Positions 8,817 through 17,954 of a stretch of 64,000 bases of DNA are shown here, piece after piece. The translations under genes and the position numbers were made by a program. The stretch lies in NCBI RefSeq assembly GCF_000812685.1, contig NZ_JWIF01000056.1, forward strand, positions 186,001 through 250,000, written 5' to 3'. Within the stretch, counting starts at the first letter, position 1; each line of letters opens with the position of its first letter. This DNA is from Halocynthiibacter namhaensis (GTDB lineage: Bacteria; Pseudomonadota; Alphaproteobacteria; Rhodobacterales; Rhodobacteraceae). Below the pieces are notes generated by a model. The model worked only from the letters and a program-made list of their open reading frames with translations. It was not told the DNA's origin and did not search any database.

Positions 8817-8854
8817 CCACTTGGTTTCTCAAGGTATGGCGGGAAACCAAGTGG
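8817..8854. repeat. Perfect 11-bp inverted repeat in the MFS upstream region
   Basis: CCACTTGGTTT at 8817-8827 is the exact complement of AAACCAAGTGG at 8844-8854, with a 16-base loop. No T run follows on either strand. It may terminate the thioesterase transcript weakly or form a 5' leader hairpin right next to the ribosome site of the MFS gene. Confidence 0.6.
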
Positions 8855-8874
8855 CAGGCAACAGTGCTGTGGGT

Positions 8875-9420
8875 TTAACTGTCGTGTGGGTTTGGTTCTG
8901 GGGGCCAGGGGCGGGTTGCTTCTGCGTCAATCCAGGCTTTTGCCCAACTCGGCAAGGGCGGGCTTTCGATCTGTATGCCCATGGCCTCGGGGACACGTTC
9001 TGGTGCAACCAAGCCGTTTTTATCGGTGACCGCGGCGCGCAATAACATGTGGCCTGTGCATTGGCCTTTGCGCCAAAGGCTTTGTTCCATATAGACAAAA
9101 CGTTCATCCCAACCCAGCAAGGATGTCCGCATTTCGACCTTGTGGAAGGCACGCACGCGCTTACGATAGCGCACGGAAACCCCGGCAACCGCCATGCCCC
9201 ACCCCTTTTTGCGCACAAGGCCAATGATGCCGATCCGCATAGAATGTGGGACACGGCCAAGATCGAACATGGTCAGCGTGCGACCGTTGTTCAGTTCCAT
9301 CCAAAAATCAAGATCCCAAGGCCAGCAGATGTGATGAGAAACATGAGTTTCAAAGAAGCCAAGCGGCTTGGCGTGCCAATGGATGGCGATTTCTTTGGCC
9401 ATTCGAAAAATCGGATACAT
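8875..9420 (-). CDS. Acyl-CoA thioesterase-like hotdog protein (4HBT_2 family)
   Basis: A 181-residue cytoplasmic protein with the hotdog-fold pattern of acyl-CoA thioesterases of the PF13279 type: SHHICWPWDLDFWMELNNGR near residue 28, then RMGIIGLVRKKGWGMAVAGV-like and VRYRKRVRAFHKVEMRT strands. The substrate is not evident. The start at ATG 9420 gives the conserved N-terminal YPIFRMAKE block. It is divergent from yggT, with 124 bases between. The C-terminus ends in a Pro-rich stretch. Confidence is good for the fold, low for the substrate. Confidence 0.78.
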   Translation of the reverse strand: MYPIFRMAKEIAIHWHAKPLGFFETHVSHHICWPWDLDFWMELNNGRTLTMFDLGRVPHSMRIGIIGLVRKKGWGMAVAGVSVRYRKRVRAFHKVEMRTSLLGWDERFVYMEQSLWRKGQCTGHMLLRAAVTDKNGLVAPERVPEAMGIQIESPPLPSWAKAWIDAEATRPWPPEPNPHDS

Positions 9421-9544
9421 GTTGCGCCCTTTGCAATATTCGGTCTGTCGTTAACGCGAAATGCGGAAAACGCCAGCATAACCTTGCGTGATGGGTGCAG
9501 ATTGCATAGTTGCATAATGAGCGAAATACAGGAGCCCGAAAAGA

Positions 9545-9829
9545 ATGGTAATTGATGAACTGCTACGGCTGATCCTTGGCGTCGTTTGGATGGTCATGAT
9601 CGCACATATTATCATGAGCTGGCTGATCAACTTTCAGGTTCTCAACACGCAACAACCCTTGGTTTGGCAATTGTGGAGCGGTCTTAACCGTTTGTTGGAA
9701 CCGCTTTATGCGCCTGTGCGCCGCTACTTGCCAGATACACGTCCGCTTGATCTTGCACCATTGGCGGTGTTCGTCGCCTTGATCGCGTTGCGCAATATCA
9801 TTTTGCCTGCGATCTTTGGTTTGCGCTAG
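9545..9829 (+). CDS. YggT family membrane protein
   Basis: A 94-residue inner-membrane protein with two hydrophobic segments (about residues 5-28 and 68-92) separated by the family motif LNRLLEPLYAPVRRYLP. YggT-family proteins are linked to osmotic stress and, in some bacteria, to division-site or photosystem assembly, but the molecular role is not settled. AGGAG lies 11 bases before the ATG. recQ follows after 63 bases. Confidence 0.88.
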   Translation: MVIDELLRLILGVVWMVMIAHIIMSWLINFQVLNTQQPLVWQLWSGLNRLLEPLYAPVRRYLPDTRPLDLAPLAVFVALIALRNIILPAIFGLR

Positions 9830-9892
9830 GGCGCTTGCTGCTGAATCCTGCCTGTGTGATAACCGTCGAAAACATGGATAGTCCCACAGGCA

Positions 9893-11941
9893 ATGCAGAC
9901 ATTACGCGATAATCTATCTTCGGTTTTCGGGTTTTCCGATTTTCGCCCTGGTCAATCAGAGGTGGCGGAAGCCGTGTTCAACGGCGAAAACACCTTGGCG
10001 ATTATGCCAACGGGTGGTGGGAAATCACTTTGCTTTCAATTGCCTGCAATTTGTCGCGATGGCGTGACGGTTGTGATTTCCCCGTTAATTGCCTTAATGC
10101 GCGATCAGGTGCGTGCCCTGCGCGAAGCGGGGGTCGAGGCCGGTGCATTAACTTCCCAAAACACGGACGAAGAAACAGACGAAGTGTTCGATGCCCTGCG
10201 TGAAGGGCGTCTGAAACTATTGTATCTTGCACCAGAACGCTTGGCGTCGGGTGCTGCGCAGAACATGTTGTTGCGTTCAAATTGTACGATGATTGCCGTG
10301 GACGAAGCGCATTGCGTCAGTCAGTGGGGGCATGACTTTCGACCGGATTATTTGCGTATCGGTGAGTTGCGCAAGAAATTGGATGTGCCGCTGGCCGCAT
10401 TTACTGCCACAGCCGATGAAGAAACCCGCGCGGAAATTGTCACCCGTCTGTTTGATGGTGAGGCGCCAAAGACATTCCTGCACGGGTTTGATCGACCCAA
10501 TTTGCATCTGGCATTTTGTGCCAAAGACCAACCTCGTCAGCAAATTTTAGATTTCGCAAGCGCGCGCAAAGGGCAATCTGGAATTGTCTATTGTGGCACA
10601 CGGAAAAAGACCGAATCCCTCGCCAAGGCACTGAATGACGCTGGGCATGTGGCGTGTCACTATCATGGCGGGATGGAGGCCGATGATCGGCGCATTGTGG
10701 AACGGCGGTTTCAGCGTGAAGATGGGTTGGTGGTTGCGGCGACCGTGGCGTTTGGCATGGGGATCGATAAGCCTGATGTACGCTGGGTTGCGCATGCGGA
10801 TTTGCCGAAATCTATTGAGGCCTATTACCAGGAAATTGGGCGCGGTGGTCGTGATGGCGCACCTGCGGAAACGCTGACGCTTTATGGTTCCGATGACATC
10901 CGGTTTCGTCGTACTCAAATTGACGAAGGTCTTGCCCCAGCGGAACGCAGAATGGCGGATCATGGGCGGCTGAATGCTTTGCTGGGATTGGCTGAATCTT
11001 TGGCCTGCCGACGCGTGAAATTGTTGGGCTATTTTGGTGAGGCGGCTGAGCCCTGCGGGAATTGTGATCTGTGTCAAACACCACCGGAAACTTTTGATGG
11101 AACGTTGGCGGTGCGCAAAGCGCTGTCAGCGATTTTGCGCACGGGTGAATATTTTGGGGCGGGTCATTTGATTGAAATTCTGCTGGGTAAAACCACGGAT
11201 AAAATCGAACATCATGGCCATGAAAAACTGCCAACGTTCGGGGTTGGAAAAGAATATACGCGTCAGCAATGGCAAGGTATCTTTCGCCAAATGATGGGGC
11301 ATGATTTGGTACGTCCAGACCGGGAACGTTTCGGCGCCTTGCGTATGACAGAAGCCGCGCGCCCTTTGTTGCGCGATGAAGCCACCATTGAATTGCGCAA
11401 AGACAGCATTCGAAAATCAACCACCCGTCGCCCCGCTGTGAAAACATTGGTCAGTGAGGATGACGCGCCGTTGTTGTCCGCGCTGAAGGCCAAACGTCGT
11501 GGATTGGCGGAAAGCGCAAATGTACCTGCCTATATTATTTTCAACGATAAAACATTGATTGAAATGGCGGAAACACGCCCCATGAATCTTGATCAGATGG
11601 CGCAGGTTTCCGGGGTCGGTGCGAAGAAACTTGATAGTTATGGCGCTGAATTTCTAGAGGTCATCGCCGGGGAACGCCCCGCGCAGATGCATCCGATTAG
11701 ACGTTCGATGGCAGGGAAAACCTCGGGCGAATTGTTTGATCGGCTTTCGCAGATCCATCTGACTTTGCAGCGCGGTGTTGACGGGATCGATAAGCCCTTA
11801 TCCTGCAGTCAAAGCACGTTGCGCAACATTGCGGAACGCCGTCCCGGCAGTATCGGTGCATTGGCCAGTGTTCCAGGAATGGATATGGCCAGGGCTGAAC
11901 GTTTTGGGGACGCGTTTTTAGAAACGATCTCGCAAGATTAA
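9893..11941 (+). CDS. recQ: ATP-dependent DNA helicase RecQ
   Basis: RecQ unwinds DNA 3' to 5' in recombination and fork repair. The 682-residue product shows Walker A (GGGKS, 41-45), the DEAH box (137-140) followed by the aromatic-rich loop CVSQWGHDFRPDY, helicase motif VI around QEIGRGGRDG, and the RQC zinc cluster ending in CGNCDLC. An HRDC domain follows (about 520-590) and a second HRDC-like segment ends the protein, so the C-terminal part is slightly longer than in Escherichia coli. It is convergent with the hybrid kinase gene, with three bases between the stops. Confidence 0.96.
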   Translation: MQTLRDNLSSVFGFSDFRPGQSEVAEAVFNGENTLAIMPTGGGKSLCFQLPAICRDGVTVVISPLIALMRDQVRALREAGVEAGALTSQNTDEETDEVFDALREGRLKLLYLAPERLASGAAQNMLLRSNCTMIAVDEAHCVSQWGHDFRPDYLRIGELRKKLDVPLAAFTATADEETRAEIVTRLFDGEAPKTFLHGFDRPNLHLAFCAKDQPRQQILDFASARKGQSGIVYCGTRKKTESLAKALNDAGHVACHYHGGMEADDRRIVERRFQREDGLVVAATVAFGMGIDKPDVRWVAHADLPKSIEAYYQEIGRGGRDGAPAETLTLYGSDDIRFRRTQIDEGLAPAERRMADHGRLNALLGLAESLACRRVKLLGYFGEAAEPCGNCDLCQTPPETFDGTLAVRKALSAILRTGEYFGAGHLIEILLGKTTDKIEHHGHEKLPTFGVGKEYTRQQWQGIFRQMMGHDLVRPDRERFGALRMTEAARPLLRDEATIELRKDSIRKSTTRRPAVKTLVSEDDAPLLSALKAKRRGLAESANVPAYIIFNDKTLIEMAETRPMNLDQMAQVSGVGAKKLDSYGAEFLEVIAGERPAQMHPIRRSMAGKTSGELFDRLSQIHLTLQRGVDGIDKPLSCSQSTLRNIAERRPGSIGALASVPGMDMARAERFGDAFLETISQD

Positions 11942-11944
11942 GAC

Positions 11945-13903
11945 TTATTCTATGCCGTCCAAGTCCGCACATTCTTCCGGCTTTGCGTCGTGGATTCTTT
12001 CAATAATCAGCGCCTTTTTCAGGGGTTTCGTGAGGTAATGCGTCACGCCTGCGGCAAAAATAGAATCTGAATCGCCATCCATTGCATGGGCTGTGACGGC
12101 GACAATTGGGACAGGTGATGTATCCGCTTCGATCTCAAGGCGGCGGATTTCGGCGGTTGCCTGTTTTCCGTCCATTTTGGGCATTGAGATATCCATGAAA
12201 ATCATGTCGGGATTGAAGGCTTGAAAATATTCGACCGCCTCAATGCCATTTTCGGCGAATTTAAGGTCAATGTTCAAAGCTTTGATCATTTTACTAAATA
12301 CGAGGCGATTGGTTTTATTGTCCTCAGCCGCAAGCACGCGCATCATCCGAGGGGCAGCTTCTGTCGTTATGGGTTCATCTGAAATCGGGATATCGTCGGG
12401 TGCGACGTCTGGCTGCATGACGGGAACATCAACAGCTGCAATAGCTTCGTTTGATGTGGAAAGACTCTCTGTTGGAATGTGGACCGTCTGGAAATCAGGT
12501 TTCTGCGGCCTGGTGGCATTAGGGCCGTGAAGGCCCGCGATGATTCGATTGTTGCTGGGTTCTTCAGGAACACGGGGGAGAGGGATTTTCAGGCCAAAAC
12601 AAGATCCTTCATCTACAATCGAATCGACCCAAATATCGCCGCCCATCAAGTGAACAAGTTCCCGTGTGATCGCGAGGCCAAGGCCCGTACCGTCAAAGCT
12701 GCGGCTGTGTTCATCTTCTGCTTGATTGAATTCCCCGAATATATGTTCGAGCTGATTTTTCGGAATTCCGATCCCGGTGTCTTCGATTTCAATGCGTATC
12801 AACATGTTTTCTGGGTCAGAGGTTTCCACGCCAGCGACCCGCAAGACAACCTGCCCTTCAAGCGTGAATTTTATGGCGTTTCCAAGCAGGTTGATCATGA
12901 TCTGGCGGATACGGCCAGGATCCGCGATGAACTGACGGGCAAGATCGTCTTCCCATTGAAAATCCAGCGCGAGACCTTTGTCCGTGGCCGTCGGGCGCAG
13001 CAGAGTGCATATTTCGTCAAGCGTTTGAAATAGATCAAATGGTTCCAATGTGAGTTGCAGTTTGCCCGCCTCAACTTTTGAATAATCAAGAACGTCATTG
13101 ATTATCACCAGCAGCGCCTCGCCGGATCCTTTGATCGTGTCCACATATAGTTGCTGTTCGTCATCCAGATCACTGTCTTGCAGCAGGTCAGCCATGCCCA
13201 CGACGCCATTCATCGGGGTGCGCAGTTCGTGACTCATGTTGGCGAGGAAGGATGATTTGGCGCGATTCGCGGTTTCGGACCGATCGCGGGCTTCCTTCAG
13301 TTTATGTTCGTAACGAATGGTGTCCGTGATATCATGCGCCAAAGTTACCGTGTCGCCATTGGGGGCGCGCCGATCAATGACTTTGATGAAACGTTGGTTC
13401 CAAAGCTTGATCGTAATGTCAGCGGGTGCTGTCGACAACCAGCGTTCCAACATTTGTGTCTGCCATTCTGAAGGGTGTTTCTTGCCAATATCAATGGCAC
13501 CTTCTTCGACCAGAAGTTCGACAAGCCGACCATAGGAAACACCTGGCTGAACTTCATCAAGCCCATCAAATATTTGTATAAAATTATCGTTGGCGGTAAC
13601 CATGCGTTGGGTGTTGTCAAACACGGCGAACCCATCCTGGATCGTCTGTATCGAATTCCACAGGCGCTGTTCAGCCGTATCAAGATCGGAACGCACCTGG
13701 GTGTTTTCACCTTTCAGATGTTCCGCTTCTTCACGCAGGTGTTCCGCTTCTTCTCGTTTTTCGATGATCTGATCTGACAGTTGTAAGGCATGTTGTCCAA
13801 GGCGATCATTGGCATCAAACAGTTGAACTTGCTTTAGCTCAAGCAGGCGCTCGGCGGCCAATCGGCCACGGCGTTCATGTGCGAGCTTTTCTGACAGGTC
13901 CAA
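11945..13903 (-). CDS. Soluble hybrid sensor histidine kinase (coiled coil, PAS, HisKA, HATPase, receiver)
   Basis: A 652-residue two-component kinase with no membrane segment, so it should act in the cytoplasm. Domain order: coiled coil with repeated EEAEHLREEAEHL (about 40-85), PAS (about 85-195), HisKA with the phosphorylated His225 in MSHELRTP, HATPase with NLLGNAIKFT, DTGIGIP and GTGLGLAI, a Pro/Thr-rich linker, and a receiver domain with Asp571 in FMDISMPKMDG. The start is a TTG at 13903 with GGGGGA upstream. No response-regulator gene is adjacent, so its output partner lies elsewhere. The PAS ligand is unknown. It overlaps nothing and is convergent with recQ. Confidence 0.9.
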   Translation of the reverse strand: MDLSEKLAHERRGRLAAERLLELKQVQLFDANDRLGQHALQLSDQIIEKREEAEHLREEAEHLKGENTQVRSDLDTAEQRLWNSIQTIQDGFAVFDNTQRMVTANDNFIQIFDGLDEVQPGVSYGRLVELLVEEGAIDIGKKHPSEWQTQMLERWLSTAPADITIKLWNQRFIKVIDRRAPNGDTVTLAHDITDTIRYEHKLKEARDRSETANRAKSSFLANMSHELRTPMNGVVGMADLLQDSDLDDEQQLYVDTIKGSGEALLVIINDVLDYSKVEAGKLQLTLEPFDLFQTLDEICTLLRPTATDKGLALDFQWEDDLARQFIADPGRIRQIMINLLGNAIKFTLEGQVVLRVAGVETSDPENMLIRIEIEDTGIGIPKNQLEHIFGEFNQAEDEHSRSFDGTGLGLAITRELVHLMGGDIWVDSIVDEGSCFGLKIPLPRVPEEPSNNRIIAGLHGPNATRPQKPDFQTVHIPTESLSTSNEAIAAVDVPVMQPDVAPDDIPISDEPITTEAAPRMMRVLAAEDNKTNRLVFSKMIKALNIDLKFAENGIEAVEYFQAFNPDMIFMDISMPKMDGKQATAEIRRLEIEADTSPVPIVAVTAHAMDGDSDSIFAAGVTHYLTKPLKKALIIERIHDAKPEECADLDGIE

Positions 13904-14022
13904 GTTGCGTCCCCCGGATGAATCGTGATCGTGTCAAAATCACAGATCAGGGTGAACAAGCTGTTAATCGCAGCGCCAAAAATGGAAATCAGCCATGTCT
14001 CAATGTTCGTGTCGTATCGTGG

Positions 14023-14062
14023 AACTGGCCGCATTCGTCAGATTTAACGTATGCGGCCAGTT
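14023..14062. terminator. 12-bp perfect inverted repeat after the thiolase gene
   Basis: AACTGGCCGCAT (14023-14034) pairs with ATGCGGCCAGTT (14051-14062) across a 16-base loop, six bases beyond the thiolase stop. There is no U tract, so it is a weak or processing-type 3' end hairpin. The 120 bases between it and the kinase start hold no gene. Confidence 0.5.
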
Positions 14063-14068
14063 GGAAGG

Positions 14069-15253
14069 TTAAATGCGCTCGATGGCCAGCGCGATGCCCT
14101 GACCGCCGCCGATGCACATGGTGATCAAGGCGCGTTTGCCGCCGATACGTTCCAATTCATACATCGCTTTGATGGTGATAATCGCGCCCGTCGCCCCCAC
14201 GGGATGGCCCAATGCAATTGCGCCGCCGTTTGGGTTCACCTTGGCGGGATCAAGGCCCAGTTCCTTGTTCACAGCAATGGCCTGTGCGGCAAAGGCTTCG
14301 TTGCTTTCGATAACATCAAAATCGGCACCTGTTAGACCCGTTTTTGCGAATAGTTTTTGCACAGCGGGCACCGGACCAATACCCATGACTTCGGGGCGAA
14401 CGCCTGCATGGGCATACCCAAGAATGCGCGCTTTGGGTTTCAACCCTGCACGTTCAGCGGCATCGGCTGTGGCAAGCACCATAGCCGCCGCACCGTCGTT
14501 GATACCAGAAGCGTTCCCTGCGGTGACCATGCCATCCTTTTTAAACGCGGGGCGTAGACCGGCCAGGGTTTCCAGGGTGCTGGCCTTTGGGTGTTCATCC
14601 GTGTCGAAGGGTACCATGTCACGCTTTACACGAATGTCGATCGGGGCGATCTGATTGGCGAAATACCCTGCCTCGATTGCGGCTTTGGCGCGGGTTTGGC
14701 TGGCCAGTGCGAACGCATCCATGTCTTGACGGGTGACATTATGTTCCCCCGCAACATTTTCCGCAGTGATGCCCATATGACCGCTGCCAAAGGGGCAGTT
14801 TAGCGTGCCCAACATCATATCAAGCGAAGTCACATCGCCCATTTTTTGGCCAAAGCGCGCAGCCGGCATAATATAGGGCGCGCGTGACATGCTTTCCGCC
14901 CCGCCAGCGAGTGCAAATTCGCAATCCCCCAGCAATAGAGACTGATATACCGAGACAATAGCTTGCGCACCCGACCCACAAAGGCGGTTCACATTCATTG
15001 CCGGGGTGCTGTCTGGAATACCTGCGCCGATTGCGGAAACACGCGATAAATACATGTCTTTGGGTTCTGTGTTGATGACATTGCCATAGACAACATGGCC
15101 GATTTGGGCGGCCTCAACGCCGGAACGTTCTAGCGCGGCTTTGGCCACATGGGTGCCGAGATCAGCAGGGCTGAGGGCCGCAAGGCTGCCGCCGAATGTG
15201 CCGATTGCCGTGCGTGCGCCATCAAGAATTACGATATCTGCCATATTTGACAT
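14069..15253 (-). CDS. Acetyl-CoA C-acetyltransferase (thiolase)
   Basis: A 394-residue cytoplasmic biosynthetic-type thiolase that condenses or cleaves acetoacetyl-CoA. The acylated Cys92 lies in NRLCGSGAQAI, and the C-terminal pair is His350 in GHPVGATGA and Cys380 in CIGGGQG. GGAGGACTCCC stands directly before the ATG. It could feed polyhydroxybutyrate synthesis or take acetoacetate, an end product of the homogentisate pathway encoded across the divergent promoter, back to acetyl-CoA; the second reading fits the location. The MarR regulator gene ends 78 bases upstream on the same strand. Confidence 0.93.
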   Translation of the reverse strand: MSNMADIVILDGARTAIGTFGGSLAALSPADLGTHVAKAALERSGVEAAQIGHVVYGNVINTEPKDMYLSRVSAIGAGIPDSTPAMNVNRLCGSGAQAIVSVYQSLLLGDCEFALAGGAESMSRAPYIMPAARFGQKMGDVTSLDMMLGTLNCPFGSGHMGITAENVAGEHNVTRQDMDAFALASQTRAKAAIEAGYFANQIAPIDIRVKRDMVPFDTDEHPKASTLETLAGLRPAFKKDGMVTAGNASGINDGAAAMVLATADAAERAGLKPKARILGYAHAGVRPEVMGIGPVPAVQKLFAKTGLTGADFDVIESNEAFAAQAIAVNKELGLDPAKVNPNGGAIALGHPVGATGAIITIKAMYELERIGGKRALITMCIGGGQGIALAIERI

Positions 15254-15331
15254 GGGAGTCCTCCGAAACTGGTTACCCTATGTCTACGCGTTGGCCTTGA
15301 TGTGGAAAGCATTACGCTTCGTCACGGCGTT

Positions 15332-15772
15332 TTATTCGCTGCGTTTCGACAGCTCGCATAATTGTTGTTTTAACAATGTGGCACCATCGCCAAGTTCAGC
15401 CATCAGTTCCGCTTGATAGGCATGCGCCAAGGGTGCCATTTCGGAAACCATCTGCCGTCCCTGATCGGTTAACGTAAGTTCCAGCAGGCGTCCGTCGGTG
15501 GGGTGGGGGCGTTTGTGGATCAAACCCCGATCTTCCAGGCGGCTGGCGGCGCGGCTGATCTTTGATTTATCCATATCCACACGTTGATGAATTTCGCGGA
15601 CGGAAACTGTCCCGGAATCACTGAGATGCGCAAGTACGCGCCAATCTGGCACAGTCAGGTTAAAGCGTTCCCGATAGGTTTTTTCAAACCTGCGGGATAC
15701 GCGCGTTGATGCCACGGCAAGTTGGTAGGGCAAGAAATCTTCTAGGCTGAAACGTGGGATAATATCTGTCAT
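15332..15772 (-). CDS. MarR family transcriptional regulator, probable regulator of the homogentisate operon
   Basis: A 146-residue DNA-binding protein with the MarR winged helix: VPDWRVLAHLSDSG, VREIHQRVDMDKSKISRAASRLEDRGLI and the wing PHPTDGRLLELTLTDQG. The start is set at MTDIIPRF (15772), which gives the normal length; the open frame runs 49 codons further into the hmgA promoter but without a ribosome site. It is transcribed away from hmgA. A perfect 8-2-8 palindrome lies between the -35 and -10 boxes of hmgA (15880-15897), the kind of site MarR dimers bind. I infer repression relieved by an aromatic ligand. In Pseudomonas the matching regulator HmgR is of another family (IclR). Confidence 0.88.
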   Translation of the reverse strand: MTDIIPRFSLEDFLPYQLAVASTRVSRRFEKTYRERFNLTVPDWRVLAHLSDSGTVSVREIHQRVDMDKSKISRAASRLEDRGLIHKRPHPTDGRLLELTLTDQGRQMVSEMAPLAHAYQAELMAELGDGATLLKQQLCELSKRSE

Positions 15773-15873
15773 TTGGCTTTCTACGGTTTTTCTTAGATGC
15801 GCATGAATATGGGGTGCGATCAAGAGTAGCCCCATAATTAGGTCAGTAAAGTGGGGGAGTTTAAAGGCCGATC

Positions 15874-15902
15874 TTGACTTCGTTGCAAGTGCAACGATAA
15901 TG
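15874..15902 (+). promoter_or_regulatory. hmgA promoter with embedded MarR-type operator
   Basis: TTGACT (15874-15879), a 17-base spacer and ATAATG (15897-15902) form a good sigma-70 promoter. The spacer and first -10 base are TCGTTGCA-AG-TGCAACGA (15880-15897), a perfect palindrome with eight-base arms. Binding there would block RNA polymerase. It lies 44 bases upstream of the hmgA start. Confidence 0.75.
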
Positions 15903-15945
15903 ATGGTCAAACGAACCACCCTATTCCAGCTGTCGAGAGGCCCCG

Positions 15946-17298
15946 ATGACCAAGCAAACGCGTATGAATATTGCCCCTTCTTTAGCTGGACCGCATGAAG
16001 GCTACATGCCAGGATTCGGTAATGATTTCGAAACTGAGGCCCTGCCTGACGCTCTGCCTCAGGGAATGAACAGCCCGCAGAAGTGTAACTATGGTCTGTA
16101 TGGTGAGCAGTTGACAGGCACGGCGTTTACTGCGCCGAGCCATCAAAACGAGCGCACCTGGTGTTATCGCATTCGCCCATCCGTTAAGCATTCTGCGCGC
16201 TATGAGAAAATCGACATGCCATACTGGAAGTCCGCGCCAAATGTGGACCCGGATGTGATTTCCCTTGGTCAATACCGCTGGGATCCCGTGCCACATACGG
16301 ATGAAAAACTGACGTTTGTGACGGGCATGCGCACCATGACCACCGCGGGCGACGTGAACACCCAAGTCGGCATGGCGACACATGTGTATCTGGCGACGGA
16401 AACCATGGAAGATGATTACTTCTTCTCAGCGGATTCCGAGATCCTGGTTGTGCCGCAAGACGGTGTTCTGCGGTTTTACACCGAACTGGGCATTCTCGAC
16501 GTTGCCCCACAGGAAATCGCGATCATTCCGCGTGGTCTTTTGTACCGTGTTGAGGTGGTTGAAGGCCCAGCACGTGGCTTTGTCTGTGAAAACTATGGGC
16601 AGAAATTTGAACTTCCGGGTCGTGGCCCAATTGGCGCGAATTGCATGGCGAACCGTCGTGATTTTAAGTCACCCGTGGCCGCTTGGGAAGACCGCGAAGT
16701 GCCGTCCACTGTGACCATCAAATGGTGCGGTCAGTTCCATAAAACCCATATCAATCAATCGCCTCTGGATGTTGTGGCCTGGCACGGCAACTATGCGCCC
16801 GTGAAATATGACCTGACAACATATTGCCCCGTGGGTTCCATCCTGTTTGATCACCCTGATCCGTCGATCTTTACCGTTCTGACCGCGCCTTCTGGTCAGC
16901 CGGGCACTGCAAACATTGATTTTGTGCTGTTCCGCGAACGTTGGATGGTCATGGAAGATACGTTCCGCCCGCCTTGGTACCATAAGAATATCATGTCCGA
17001 ACTGATGGGCAATATTTACGGTCAATATGATGCCAAACCACAGGGCTTCATCCCTGGTGGTGTGTCGCTTCACAACATGATGATCCCGCATGGGCCGGAC
17101 AATGATGCGTTCGAAAAAGCCTCGAACACGGAACTTGGGCCAGAAAAACTCGACAATACCATGTCGTTCATGTTCGAAACCCGCTTCCCGCAGCATATTA
17201 CTGCCTTTGCCGCGAATGAGGCGCCCTTGCAGGACGATTACATGAGCTGCTGGGACGACATCGAGAAGAAATTCGACGGCACCCCAGGGAAAAAGTAA
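15946..17298 (+). CDS. hmgA: Homogentisate 1,2-dioxygenase
   Basis: HmgA opens the ring of homogentisate with O2 and Fe(II) to give maleylacetoacetate, the key step of phenylalanine/tyrosine (and some phenylacetate) breakdown. The 450-residue product has normal length and carries the family start [15 protein letters not shown] and the iron-binding region: His in PPWYHKN, Glu in MSELMG and His in MIPHGPD. Ribosome site GAGAGG precedes the ATG. It leads an operon with maiA (5 bases after) and fahA, under the promoter at 15874-15902. Confidence 0.97.
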   Translation: MTKQTRMNIAPSLAGPHEGYMPGFGNDFETEALPDALPQGMNSPQKCNYGLYGEQLTGTAFTAPSHQNERTWCYRIRPSVKHSARYEKIDMPYWKSAPNVDPDVISLGQYRWDPVPHTDEKLTFVTGMRTMTTAGDVNTQVGMATHVYLATETMEDDYFFSADSEILVVPQDGVLRFYTELGILDVAPQEIAIIPRGLLYRVEVVEGPARGFVCENYGQKFELPGRGPIGANCMANRRDFKSPVAAWEDREVPSTVTIKWCGQFHKTHINQSPLDVVAWHGNYAPVKYDLTTYCPVGSILFDHPDPSIFTVLTAPSGQPGTANIDFVLFRERWMVMEDTFRPPWYHKNIMSELMGNIYGQYDAKPQGFIPGGVSLHNMMIPHGPDNDAFEKASNTELGPEKLDNTMSFMFETRFPQHITAFAANEAPLQDDYMSCWDDIEKKFDGTPGKK

Positions 17299-17303
17299 AC
17301 GGT

Positions 17304-17933
17304 ATGAAGCTTTACAGTTATTGGCGTTCGACCACCTCCTTTCGTGTGCGCATTGCGTTGCACATGAAAGGGGTGGCGTTTGAAACCCTGCCGGTGGATC
17401 TGGTGAAGGGGGAACAGCGCGCGCAAGATTACCAGGTGATCAATCCCGGTAAGGGTGTGCCTGCGCTGGTGTTGGATGACGGTACGGTTTTGACGCAGTC
17501 CTTGGCGATTTTGGACTACCTTGATCGCGTCTATCCCGAACCCGCCTTGCTGCCCGTTGATCCGATTGAACGCGCCAAGGTGCAAGCCGCTGCGCACGCC
17601 ATCGCCTTGGATGTTCACCCGGTGAATAACCTGCGTGTTGGGGGGCAGTTAAAGGCACTGGGCCACAATCAGGATGACGTTGTGATCTGGATGAACCATT
17701 GGATGACAGAAGGGTTCACTGCCTTTCAATCGATGATCAAAACAGACACTAAATATGCCTTTTCTGATGTTCCGGGTCTTGCTGACGTCTGCCTTGTTGC
17801 GCAACTTTATAACGCCCATCGTTGGGGCACCGATATGAAACCCTTTGCGCGTCTGCTAGAGATCGAACAGGCCTGTCTGGCACTGCCCGCCTTTGATGCG
17901 GCGCGCCCTGAAAACCAGCCCGACGCGGGTTAA
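17304..17933 (+). CDS. maiA: Maleylacetoacetate isomerase (zeta-class GST)
   Basis: MaiA isomerises maleylacetoacetate to fumarylacetoacetate using glutathione. The 209-residue product has the zeta GST N-terminus YSYWRSTTSFRVRIALHMKG and the C-terminal all-helical domain, with the conserved NPGKGVPAL and LTQSLAILDYLD segments. The SSC motif of eukaryotic enzymes is replaced by STTS, as is common in bacteria. It sits between hmgA and fahA in the expected pathway order. Confidence 0.95.
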   Translation: MKLYSYWRSTTSFRVRIALHMKGVAFETLPVDLVKGEQRAQDYQVINPGKGVPALVLDDGTVLTQSLAILDYLDRVYPEPALLPVDPIERAKVQAAAHAIALDVHPVNNLRVGGQLKALGHNQDDVVIWMNHWMTEGFTAFQSMIKTDTKYAFSDVPGLADVCLVAQLYNAHRWGTDMKPFARLLEIEQACLALPAFDAARPENQPDAG

Positions 17934-17954
17934 GAACCTAACAAGGAAACGCGA

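Noticed and set aside
17304-17933. Loss of the SSC motif in MaiA as an oddity
   Set aside because: Bacterial zeta-class isomerases often lack this Cys; operon context makes the function clear.
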